From: a virus
DNA: 20,243 nt
Virus record (IMG/VR): IMGVR_UViG_3300042934_000300
Span: 1-20,243 of that record
Direction: 5' to 3' (one strand)
This document shows, piece by piece, positions 6,343 to 12,240 of this stretch. The notes beneath the pieces were generated by a model. The model did no database searches, was not told the DNA's origin, and worked only from the letters and a program-made list of their open reading frames with translations. Each line of letters opens with the position of its first letter. The stretch's first letter is position 1. The translations under genes were made by a program, and so were the position numbers.

Positions 6343-7584
6343 CTATTTGAATACTTTAACACTTGCCTGCTTCATATCGTCTTCTAACGAATACCTAAGT
6401 CCATCAATCAAATGGTTATCTTTATCCACCGGGACAGGAAGCACATTGCCGTTTTTATCTTCTTTATACTTGTATTTATTTATCTCTGTTTTGAAACATT
6501 TACACCTTGGATGGACAATAATTTCAAGACCTTGTAGGAACTTAATGCCGTACTCAACGCTGCCTTGTCCCTTTTTAGCTCCCTTGGCATTAATACCTAG
6601 CGTTTTATACTCTGCAACTGACTTAGGCTCTGCGCAATCACAAGTAACTCTGTCTCTACCAGCCTTCTCTTTAACCATTGGAGCTGATTGGCTATTGAGT
6701 AAATCAACTGCCTCTATTTCATCACAGATATACAGACGTTTCCGCATCTTATCGTAATGAGACTTGATATAAGCAAATGGATCCTCAGCGAATCCCCAAT
6801 CAATACCATGACGATAGTTATCAAACGTCGGCTCAATATCGGAGAAATCTTCAACTCTCCAATTCTTAAAGATAACCGCTCCAAGAGTTCCCCAGTTACC
6901 CAAGGTATAAACCTCGTAGTAGTATTTATCTGTCTCATTCTCAAGTGCTGCTATATCATCTGGAGTAAGGAAGTGGTTGTCTTTGTATGTCGTCTTAAGA
7001 ATTGAAGTATTATCCTTCTCGATATACTGCTTATCATCTTCCCAGATACCGAAGTACTCTTCATATATCCAATGATCCTTCAATATAGGATTAAAGCTTA
7101 ATGTAAGCCGCTTAATTACCTCCGACCGCCCTCTGAGACGTTTGTCTAGCTGCTTAATATCGCTACGTTCGCACTCAGTAGCTTCCTCCACCCATATATC
7201 AGTGATAACACCTTTTTTGGGAGTAATCGACTTTACCTTTTCAACATCATCCAGACCGCAGAAAAGGATCTGCATATCATTTAGATTACAGGTGATTATC
7301 ATATCTGTTTTATTGATGTCAAAATACTCCCGGAGATTAAAGGCGTTTATGGCTTTAGTAATCTCGTTTAAGCAAGAACGCTTTATCGTTGATTGAACAT
7401 TTCTTACAACTAAGTAATTTCGTTTACCTCCCAAAACATCTAATACAGTTCTTTGGGCCAAAGAAAAAGACTTACCCGAAGATGATCCTCCAAAGTAAAT
7501 CTGATAACGGTTGTTATTATGAAATTGATATTTTAAATATATTTCATTGAATACCTTTGGATCTATATCGAGGTTAATCGCCAT
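6343..7584 (-). CDS. terL: Terminase large subunit, PBSX/SPP1-type
   Basis: 413 residues from ATG 7584 (MAINLDIDPKVFNEIYLKY), overlapping the small-subunit gene by 11 bases. An ORF start at a TTG five codons earlier is less likely. ATPase part: Walker A GGSSSGKS at residues 32-39, then VITDIWVEEATE with the Walker B and catalytic E at about 129-134. Nuclease part: GIDWGFAEDP (D262), CDCAEPKS (D316) and HLIDGLRYSL (D394), three acidic residues at the positions expected for the RNase H-like metal site. The protein pumps DNA into the procapsid and cuts the concatemer. SPP1-type terminases usually work by headful packaging from a pac site; that is family knowledge, not seen here. Confidence 0.95.
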   Translation of the reverse strand: MAINLDIDPKVFNEIYLKYQFHNNNRYQIYFGGSSSGKSFSLAQRTVLDVLGGKRNYLVVRNVQSTIKRSCLNEITKAINAFNLREYFDINKTDMIITCNLNDMQILFCGLDDVEKVKSITPKKGVITDIWVEEATECERSDIKQLDKRLRGRSEVIKRLTLSFNPILKDHWIYEEYFGIWEDDKQYIEKDNTSILKTTYKDNHFLTPDDIAALENETDKYYYEVYTLGNWGTLGAVIFKNWRVEDFSDIEPTFDNYRHGIDWGFAEDPFAYIKSHYDKMRKRLYICDEIEAVDLLNSQSAPMVKEKAGRDRVTCDCAEPKSVAEYKTLGINAKGAKKGQGSVEYGIKFLQGLEIIVHPRCKCFKTEINKYKYKEDKNGNVLPVPVDKDNHLIDGLRYSLEDDMKQASVKVFK

Positions 7585-8137
7585 AGTCCTCACCACCAAT
7601 TTTTATTGTGATTTCAGTATTCGCATCACCTCTTAGTTTAATATTATCTGTGAACATACCCAGATGTTTGCCAAGAAGCTCCAGAGCCCTAACCTTATCG
7701 CACGTACTAACCTCAATACCGTTCTTCCCCATCTTTATACCGGCGATGGCTTTCTTCTTCTCTTCAGGAAGCCTATCAGTCGGAGTAATCTTTACTGTTT
7801 CCCATGTCTTCAATTTGCCAGTATCAGGATCCATTACATACTGCCCATTCAGAATCATTGGCTCATCCACAACTTGGGAGAAGTCTGATCCATTAGTAAA
7901 TGCTATTGCAGCCAACTCCTTTAGAACCATATCTTGAGTGATCTCAGTACGTTTTTCACGGTCCTTCATGCGTTCTTCAATATACTTTGCAACGTTAACA
8001 TTAGTTAACAATCTACTTGCAGCTGCTTTAGCTACTTCATCGCTCTTTACATTCTTATATATAGCCTTATATGCTCTAGTGGCATTAAGGTCTATTAGAT
8101 ATTCATCTGCAAATAACTTTTGTTTATCGGTTAACAT
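7574..8137 (-). CDS. terS: Terminase small subunit, Terminase_2 family
   Basis: 187 residues, ATG at 8137 with GGTAGGTGA upstream. The N-terminal 60 residues carry the helix-turn-helix typical of the family: LTDKQKLFADEYLIDLNATRAYKAI, then AASRLLTNVNVAKYIEERM. The middle includes the 'EITQDMVLKELAAIAF' segment, and the end is KVRALELLGKHLGMFTDNIKLRGD. It recognises the packaging site and regulates the large subunit. The upstream terminator ends only 24 bases before the start codon, leaving no room for a private promoter (see findings). Confidence 0.92.
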   Translation of the reverse strand: MLTDKQKLFADEYLIDLNATRAYKAIYKNVKSDEVAKAAASRLLTNVNVAKYIEERMKDREKRTEITQDMVLKELAAIAFTNGSDFSQVVDEPMILNGQYVMDPDTGKLKTWETVKITPTDRLPEEKKKAIAGIKMGKNGIEVSTCDKVRALELLGKHLGMFTDNIKLRGDANTEITIKIGGEDYGD

Positions 8138-8161
8138 TAATGCTCACCTACCTTTTTAGAA

Positions 8162-8190
8162 TAAAAAAAGAACCAAGTTAGTTTTGGTTC
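8162..8190 (-). terminator. Strong intrinsic terminator directly before terS
   Basis: Minus strand GAACCAA-AACTAAC-TTGGTTC is a perfect 7-base stem followed by TTTTTTTATT. The T tract ends 24 bases before the terS start codon. Because it precedes rather than follows the late operon, it is a good candidate for a regulated (antiterminated) stop. Confidence 0.85.
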
Positions 8191-8390
8191 CTTAATCTAT
8201 AGTTACATATTATTATTTATTAGTGTATAATTCTGAGCTACCTGCTCAATAATAATATTGAAAATACGGGCAGGTAACCCGGAATGATTTTTTAAGACCT
8301 CCTGTTGTGTTTGCGTATGATGTTAAAAATATATGGTGATGCATATATAATTAATTGCAAATTCAGCAAGAGGTCAATGTTAACAATAAT

Positions 8391-8446
8391 AATGCACAAT
8401 ATCACTCCCTTTCTGTTTCAGAGTGCTATTATTTTGTGCATTTTTT
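8391..8446 (+). terminator. Large stem-loop with plus-strand T run
   Basis: Plus strand: outer arms AATGCACAA and TTGTGCATT (9 bases) enclose an inner CACTC/GAGTG stem, followed by TTTTTTGTTT. This looks like a plus-strand intrinsic terminator, although no plus-strand gene ends here. It could stop antisense transcription or end a small plus-strand RNA. Confidence 0.45.
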
Positions 8447-8466
8447 GTTTATATATACATGCTATA

Positions 8467-8505
8467 GCAATTTATAAAATAGCATCCAGAAATTAATCTG
8501 GATGC
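8467..8505 (-). terminator. Terminator-like hairpin in late leader
   Basis: Minus strand GCATCCAGA-TTAATT-TCTGGATGC is a perfect 9-base stem followed by TATTTTATAAATT. The T-rich tail is interrupted by A, so termination may be partial. It comes 66 bases after the accessory-unit terminator on the minus strand. Confidence 0.55.
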
Positions 8506-8570
8506 CAGCCTCCGCTCTTGGAGGTCTTTGAATTATCATAATGGCTTATTGGCTCTGATATTTGCTGCAT

Positions 8571-8593
8571 AAAAAAGCACCCCGAAGGATGCT
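8571..8593 (-). terminator. Intrinsic terminator of the accessory two-gene unit
   Basis: Minus strand AGCATCC-TTCG-GGGTGCT (7 pairs including one wobble, UUCG tetraloop) followed by TTTTTTATG. It lies 45 bases after the stop of the 353-residue membrane protein gene. Confidence 0.85.
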
Positions 8594-8637
8594 ATTATAT
8601 ATATAACTTGCTGCGATGTTAAATGTCAACTATAACA

Positions 8638-9699
8638 TCAAACTGCAACGTCCGATTCTTCACTATTTTTATATACATTAATTTCAAAACATACACCCTT
8701 AACACTTCTGCCGCTTTCATAGTTTCTATGTCTATATTCATGAGGAATTATTTTTGCAATTCGAAAGTCTTTTTGTATTGCTTCCTCAGTAATTTCTTTA
8801 GCGATTGCTGCCTTTTTCCCTAATCCAAATAAATAAATAGTCTCGATTCCATCATCAATAGATTTAAATAAATGTTTTAAATAAACTTTCGTACCATTAA
8901 ATTTATATGTTATTGAGTTAGCTGTTAGGAATATACGTATTTTAAAATAGTTTCGATTAAAATAAAATTCACTAACATCTGTGACACTGCCTGTTGCAAT
9001 ATTATGTAGAAATCGCAAAAATTCGCTGGTCTCATATGTAAAACATTGATCACCAATTTCTTCAGGATATAGTTGTCTTGCTGATTTTGAATATTCATTT
9101 AAAAGTATTTGATAAAACATTCCATTACCATCAAGCGTTTTTATATCATTCAATAAATCTCTTACTTCTTCACTCTCATTTTTTAAAGGATCCAATATAT
9201 TATCATCAAAATAATCCAATGCTTCACTATCACCTTTTAAAATTATATCTCTACATACTGCTAATCTTGATGCTTTGATAATTTCTTTGTTTACATATTT
9301 TTTAGCTTTTGGTAATAATCCCACATCAACAAAAGCTGTTACGGCCGTTACAAAATTTTTATGAGGATTTGATTTATATTCTAATCGTATAATTGCTTGA
9401 TTTTTATTAATAAAAGACTCCACGCTTTCTTCTTTTACCCATTGTATTTTAAAATCAGGAATCATAACATCAACGTCAAGAGACTTTACCATTTTAGTTG
9501 CCTTTATCACTCGCCCCTTAATGGAGTTGGATACCGTTCCTTTTCTGGCTGTTTTCGATACTCCTACAAATAGCTTTTGTAAAGTCCCGGCTAACATGTA
9601 CAATTTATCTAAGTTGAATAAACATGCTATTACCACAATTAAAGCTGTTAATGGTATTCCAATAATCCCTGATATCCCCTTTATATCCTCTAAAGACAT
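8638..9699 (-). CDS. Membrane-anchored protein of unknown function (accessory/moron)
   Basis: 353 residues, ATG at 9699, two bases after the stop of the preceding small gene. The ribosome site GTGGGGGG lies in that gene's end, so translation is coupled. One hydrophobic N-terminal helix, about residues 8-30 (GISGIIGIPLTALIVVIACLF), would anchor it with the rest in the cytoplasm or outside. The remainder has a helical middle (about 115-200) and an alpha/beta C-terminus with IRIFLTANSITYKF and IAKIIPHEYRHRNYESGRS. I recognise no family. Base composition is clearly more AT-rich than in the structural genes, and terminators lie on both sides, so it looks acquired. Superinfection exclusion or defence is a guess from context. 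Confidence 0.75.
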   Translation of the reverse strand: MSLEDIKGISGIIGIPLTALIVVIACLFNLDKLYMLAGTLQKLFVGVSKTARKGTVSNSIKGRVIKATKMVKSLDVDVMIPDFKIQWVKEESVESFINKNQAIIRLEYKSNPHKNFVTAVTAFVDVGLLPKAKKYVNKEIIKASRLAVCRDIILKGDSEALDYFDDNILDPLKNESEEVRDLLNDIKTLDGNGMFYQILLNEYSKSARQLYPEEIGDQCFTYETSEFLRFLHNIATGSVTDVSEFYFNRNYFKIRIFLTANSITYKFNGTKVYLKHLFKSIDDGIETIYLFGLGKKAAIAKEITEEAIQKDFRIAKIIPHEYRHRNYESGRSVKGVCFEINVYKNSEESDVAV

Positions 9700-9701
9700 A
9701 G

Positions 9702-9929
9702 TTATCCCCCCACTCGAACAAGTAATTTATTATGACACTCACTATCTGAACACGAGAATTCAACTCTATGATCTATTGGTAAAATCGCATCAATATTAAT
9801 TAATGACATCTTTTCATTGCAATAAATGCAATTCTTATTACCACTTATTACATCGTCATAAACTTGTAGCGATTTGAGTAATTTTACTATGTCATCATCA
9901 TTAAAAGCTTTAAGCTCATTATTCTTCAT
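9702..9929 (-). CDS. Small four-cysteine (zinc-knuckle-like) protein, accessory unit
   Basis: 75 residues from ATG 9929, chosen because AAAGGTGG stands 6 bases before it; the longer frame has no ribosome site. After a helical N-terminus (MKNNELKAFNDDDIVKLLKSL) come NCIYCNEKM and, 24 residues on, FSCSDSECHNK, giving C-x2-C...C-x4-C plus a histidine that could bind one metal ion. It is translationally coupled to the membrane protein behind it, so the two probably act together. Function is not recognised. Confidence 0.7.
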   Translation of the reverse strand: MKNNELKAFNDDDIVKLLKSLQVYDDVISGNKNCIYCNEKMSLINIDAILPIDHRVEFSCSDSECHNKLLVRVGG

Positions 9930-9962
9930 TAGTGACCACCTTTCTTGCTTCCTATTTATCAT

Positions 9963-10105
9963 ATTTTACCATATCTCTCCTTATTATACAATATTTTCTA
10001 TATTATTTACTTTTAATTTTTTATTATACATAAATCAATAATAATAATATTATTATAATACTACTAAATGTGAATATTGTGATAATTAGAACAATATTGT
10101 AATAC
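9963..10105. promoter_or_regulatory. AT-rich upstream region of the accessory unit with inverted repeats
   Basis: About 140 bases, extremely AT-rich, with no gene. The minus strand has two TATAAT hexamers (in TATGTATAATAA and ATTGTATAATAAGG) that are candidate -10 boxes, without a clear -35. AATATTGT (10073-10080) and ACAATATT (10091-10098) form an 8-base inverted repeat, and the second arm is itself part of the palindrome ACAATATTGT. This is operator-like and could control the accessory genes. Confidence 0.35.
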
Positions 10106-10139
10106 AAAAGGCACCCGGTGATAATTCCGAATACCTTTT
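10106..10139 (-). terminator. Long hairpin terminator after the late-regulator gene
   Basis: The minus strand AAAAGGTATTCGG pairs with CCGGGTGCCTTTT over 13 positions (including G-T wobbles) with an 8-base loop. The 3' arm ends in TTTT. The plus strand also ends in TTTTT, so it may work in both directions and insulate the accessory unit. Confidence 0.6.
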
Positions 10140-10266
10140 TGGGGAGTATAATTATTGGGGGATCCCATGACGGAAATCAGCTGCCAGCTTTGACACCGTA
10201 CAGCCAACGGAGGTTTTCTTGCAACCTTCTACGATATCTATTTTATCAATTAGAACGTCCCTTGTG
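10140..10266 (-). promoter_or_regulatory. Region after the late regulator, candidate late-control region
   Basis: 127 bases without a convincing gene. The minus strand begins CACAAGGGACGTTC, continues with GATAAAATAGATATCG and then a small hairpin AGGTT-GCAAGAA-AACCT (10211-10227). Late promoters of phages are often just after the regulator gene, and the GATAAAAT box would be a plausible -10. No consensus is known to me, so this is a positional inference. Confidence 0.25.
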
Positions 10267-10656
10267 TTACCTCTTTTCAGAAAGTAATTTAAAAAACAAT
10301 CTCCTCTTCTCGTAAAACTGTCGTCTACCACATGGCACATTCATGTATTCATACGTAATTCCAAGGGTAACATTTTTTACGATGTACTGATAAATATATG
10401 GATCAGCTTCAATAGCTGTCTGCTCTATCAGCTCATTGTCTGCTCTCAACTTATTTATTTGCATGGCTTTGTTTGCTGTCTGATCTCCAGTTTCGTTCCC
10501 TTTTGGCATACCATCTTGGCACACTTCTGATAATCCATATAGGCTTCTAGCTTCATCTTCTCGGCTTTGGTATCTCTTGCAAAAGTAAAACAGTTCCCGG
10601 TACAAATCCGTTTCAATTTCATATTTATGTAAGCTCAAGTCTCTTTTATTCGGCAC
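10267..10656 (-). CDS. Putative phage late-gene transcription regulator
   Basis: 129 residues, GTG start at 10656 with AAGGACGGTGA upstream. The protein begins MPNKRDLSLHKYEIETDLYRELFYFC. It ends with ELIEQTAIEADPYIYQYIVKNVTLGITYEYMNVPCGRRQFYEKRRLFFKLLSEKR; this ending, with a helix-turn-helix-like 'GITYEYMNVPCGRRQFYEKRR' segment, is shared by many Clostridia phage proteins encoded just before the terminase genes. Those positions are held by ArpU/RinA-type late activators in other Gram-positive phages, and sigma-like activity has been suggested for such proteins. Activity here is inferred from position and the HTH-like segment. Confidence 0.65.
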   Translation of the reverse strand: MPNKRDLSLHKYEIETDLYRELFYFCKRYQSREDEARSLYGLSEVCQDGMPKGNETGDQTANKAMQINKLRADNELIEQTAIEADPYIYQYIVKNVTLGITYEYMNVPCGRRQFYEKRRLFFKLLSEKR

Positions 10657-10660
10657 CCTA

Positions 10661-10885
10661 TCACCGTCCTTTTATCTGTAAATAATGACTGTATCCACAA
10701 GCATATTTTGTCTTACCTTTTACGCTAACCTTATAGACATAATCAGATCTAAGCATCGCACTAGTAAAATAAACGTCCTTTCCACACACGTTGCATACTT
10801 CATGATTTACATCCTTGCCATGAGACCTAAGCTCCGATGGACTTAACTTTGTACTTTGTCCTTCTCCTGTCCAAGCCCAGTTGTC
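10661..10885 (-). CDS. C-terminal zinc-binding domain reached by +1 frameshift from the HTH gene
   Basis: This 74-residue open stretch starts DNWAWTG and contains CNVCGKDVYFTSAML and then YACGYSHY, a C-x2-C...C-x3-H treble-clef-like zinc site typical of small phage proteins. The frame is open further upstream, but the first codons after the HTH gene's ribosome-like AAGGAG include no ATG, GTG or TTG. The first in-frame GTG falls inside the CxxC motif and would destroy it. The stretch directly continues the upstream HTH protein if the ribosome shifts +1 at CCC-TGA-C. The fusion would be about 276 residues. A simple indel or an unusual start codon is the alternative. The next gene begins 4 bases after its stop. 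Confidence 0.65.
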   Translation of the reverse strand, partial: DNWAWTGEGQSTKLSPSELRSHGKDVNHEVCNVCGKDVYFTSAMLRSDYVYKVSVKGKTKYACGYSHYLQIKGR

Positions 10886-10901
10886 AGGGACGCTCCTTTT
10901 T
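10883..10901 (-). promoter_or_regulatory. Candidate programmed +1 frameshift site (prfB-like)
   Basis: Minus strand reads AAA AAG GAG CGT CCC TGA C. A Shine-Dalgarno-like AAGGAG is separated by exactly three bases (CGT) from the slippery codon CCC, followed by the stop TGA and then C. The same geometry (AGGGGG, three bases, CUU, UGA, C) drives +1 shifting in the bacterial release-factor-2 gene. CCC followed by TGA is a context where a peptidyl-tRNA can slip +1 (CCC to CCT). Confidence 0.65.
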
Positions 10902-11492
10902 GGTTTTAGCTTCAACCTTTGAATCCAGAAACCCATCGTTTTTTGTCTTTTTCCTAGCAAGGTGATTCAAGTAAATAAAATTGTTTACTGCCGACTTTGA
11001 TACTCCAAAATAATCAGCTATATCGGTCTGAGATTTACCTTCATCTTGGTACATTCTCCGGACATCCTCAATGTTCAGTGTCGGCTTGTCCTCAATCTTC
11101 TTGGCTTCCTCCTGTGGGATCTCGGTTAGCTTCTCCTCGACCGGATCAGTATCCTTCTTTGCTGACTGTTCCCTCTCCTGTATTAGTTGCAATGTTTCCT
11201 GATAGGTTGGAAATGAGGTTTCCTGCTTTCGGATCCCAAGAAGCTTCTCTAGCTCTTCGGTTTTCTCATTTCTTAACATAATCAGATTGGCTTTTATTAC
11301 GCTTGATATATCATCCATCTTGGATTTGTCTAAAATATTTATTAGATATGTATACATACCACAGTGTAAAACAGAGATTACTCCATCTTGAGCTGCATCG
11401 ATGGTATCCTCAACATTTTTAAGTTCAGAAGATATGGTTCTTAATTTACCAGCTCTTTCATTTGCCTGCTCTAATAATTCCTTACTGTTCAT
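10884..11492 (-). CDS. Phage HTH regulatory protein (zero-frame product)
   Basis: 202 residues from the second of two adjacent ATG codons (11492), 7 bases after AAGGAGG; the first ATG at 11495 is only 4 bases away. The N-terminal half is helical, possibly a coiled coil (ELLEQANERAGKLRTISSELKNVEDTID). Around residues 141-177 there is a clear helix-turn-helix: NIEDVRRMYQDEGKSQTDIA, then DYFGVSKSAVNNFIYLNHL. It then becomes strongly basic and stops at TGA 10884. The stop sits in a prfB-like +1 shift site, so this may be the short form of a protein whose long form carries a zinc domain. It lies directly before the putative late regulator. Confidence 0.75.
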   Translation of the reverse strand: MNSKELLEQANERAGKLRTISSELKNVEDTIDAAQDGVISVLHCGMYTYLINILDKSKMDDISSVIKANLIMLRNEKTEELEKLLGIRKQETSFPTYQETLQLIQEREQSAKKDTDPVEEKLTEIPQEEAKKIEDKPTLNIEDVRRMYQDEGKSQTDIADYFGVSKSAVNNFIYLNHLARKKTKNDGFLDSKVEAKTKKERP

Positions 11493-11656
11493 CATCTTTC
11501 CTCCTTATTATCATGCTCCGACATCTCATTCGGAGAAACTAATGCACTCTTTACAACCTCAAATCCTGCCGTCGCGACCATACTGTCCAGATCATCATGC
11601 AGGCCTTCGATCATACAGATATCTTCATCGATATCAAATGTATATATTAATTTCAT
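11492..11656 (-). CDS. Small acidic phage protein of unknown function
   Basis: 54 residues from ATG 11656 (MKLIYTFDIDEDICMIEGL), with GGAG nine bases upstream; the longer frame to 11710 lacks a ribosome site. The sequence is acidic, with DLDSMVATAGFEVVKSALVSPNEMSEHD, and no recognised domain. Its stop overlaps the ATGATG start region of the HTH gene, so the two are coupled. It is the first minus-strand gene after the plus-strand cassette, so it needs a promoter in 11657-11769 or antisense read-through. Confidence 0.6.
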   Translation of the reverse strand: MKLIYTFDIDEDICMIEGLHDDLDSMVATAGFEVVKSALVSPNEMSEHDNKEER

Positions 11657-11706
11657 CTTTCTTATCTCCATTCTACAGTTGGTAAATAATAACTTATTGC
11701 ATTCTG

Positions 11707-11745
11707 ACATACTATGTCCTATGTATGTGATTTAATAGGTATACT
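11707..11745 (+). promoter_or_regulatory. Operator-like inverted repeat and possible promoter of plus-strand cassette
   Basis: ACATAC (11707-11712) and GTATGT (11723-11728) form an inverted repeat with a 10-base spacer. TATACT at 11740-11745 is a candidate -10 box 25 bases before the ATG at 11770. I see no good -35 hexamer, so an activator or a weak promoter is possible. Confidence 0.35.
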
Positions 11746-11769
11746 AATTCTCAAAGGAGCTTGAACATT

Positions 11770-12051
11770 ATGCCATTCTTAAAACCCGACCACAGTCCTA
11801 TCATTCGCCATCCCCAAGGCCATCCAGTAGCTGTAATAGCAGCATTTAATACTATCGGAGATCTCGTCCCGAGGTATTTTTGCGTTGAAGATGATAACAG
11901 CGAGATCTTTAAATTTAAAGTAGATACTATTAAGGCTATTAAGGAAAAGCATATGGTTAAGACATTTTATTGTACCTATTTTGCTTACGGGTACCGGAAT
12001 GACATAGTGTTATGCTTTGATGTGATTAATACTAAGTGGGTTATAGGTTAA
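11770..12051 (+). CDS. Small conserved-looking protein of unknown function on the opposite strand
   Basis: 93 residues, ATG at 11770 with AAAGGAGC nine bases upstream. It begins MPFLKPDHSPIIRHPQGHPV and continues VAVIAAFNTIGDLVPRYFCVEDD, KFKVDTIKAIKEKH, TFYCTYFAYGYRNDIVLCFDV and ends TKWVIG. The pattern is a small all-beta protein with no signal peptide. The strong ribosome site and well-formed frame argue that it is real. It is the first gene of a plus-strand pair set against a long minus-strand operon, as expected of an acquired lysogeny-expressed cassette. I cannot name a family. Confidence 0.7.
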   Translation: MPFLKPDHSPIIRHPQGHPVAVIAAFNTIGDLVPRYFCVEDDNSEIFKFKVDTIKAIKEKHMVKTFYCTYFAYGYRNDIVLCFDVINTKWVIG

Positions 12052-12240
12052 TAGTTTACTTTTAGTACTTTGTTTATTCGACAAACATTTACATTTTTTT
12101 ATATATTTGTATATTTCTTACAATCATATTTGGTATATATTTACTTGTATAATGCTGTAAAATTATGTATTATTTTGTTGTAACGTAGTCATCAATCATA
12201 TGCTCTTTTATAAGAGTCAAAAAGAAAGGTGGTAATTACA
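12052..12240 (+). promoter_or_regulatory. Leader of the secreted-protein gene with candidate -10 and small hairpin
   Basis: 189 very AT-rich bases without a gene. A TATAAT hexamer at 12148-12153 (in ACTTGTATAATGC) is a good -10 box; TTGGTA upstream is too close (12 bases) to be an ideal -35. CTCTT-TTAT-AAGAG (12203-12216) forms a hairpin just before the AAAGGTGG ribosome site, which could tune translation. Confidence 0.4.

Larger units (their letters stand above)
8191..8637. other. 447-base gene-free, hairpin-rich late leader
   Basis: No open frame with a ribosome site is convincing here. It holds five stem-loops: TACCTGC/GCAGGTA (8239-8276, with an inner CAATA/TATTG stem); AATGCACAA/TTGTGCATT (8391-8442); GCATCCAGA/TCTGGATGC (8482-8505); CCTCC/GGAGG (8509-8524); and the terminator at 8571-8593. 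A long-range 9-base inverted repeat AAGACCTCC/GGAGGTCTT joins 8294-8302 to 8520-8528. An orphan AGGAGGT (8297-8303 on the minus strand) has no start codon behind it. Confidence 0.5.

Noticed and set aside
8232-8246. tRNA-like GGTAGCTCAG segment on the minus strand
   Set aside because: It resembles a tRNA 5' part, but no matching D-stem closure, anticodon stem, T-arm or acceptor partner follows. It belongs to the TACCTGC/GCAGGTA hairpin.
10152-10340. Minus-strand open frame of 62 residues in a second frame after the late regulator
   Set aside because: It starts inside the regulator gene without a ribosome site, and the translation shows no recognisable domain. The region is better treated as non-coding, though part of it is peptide-like.
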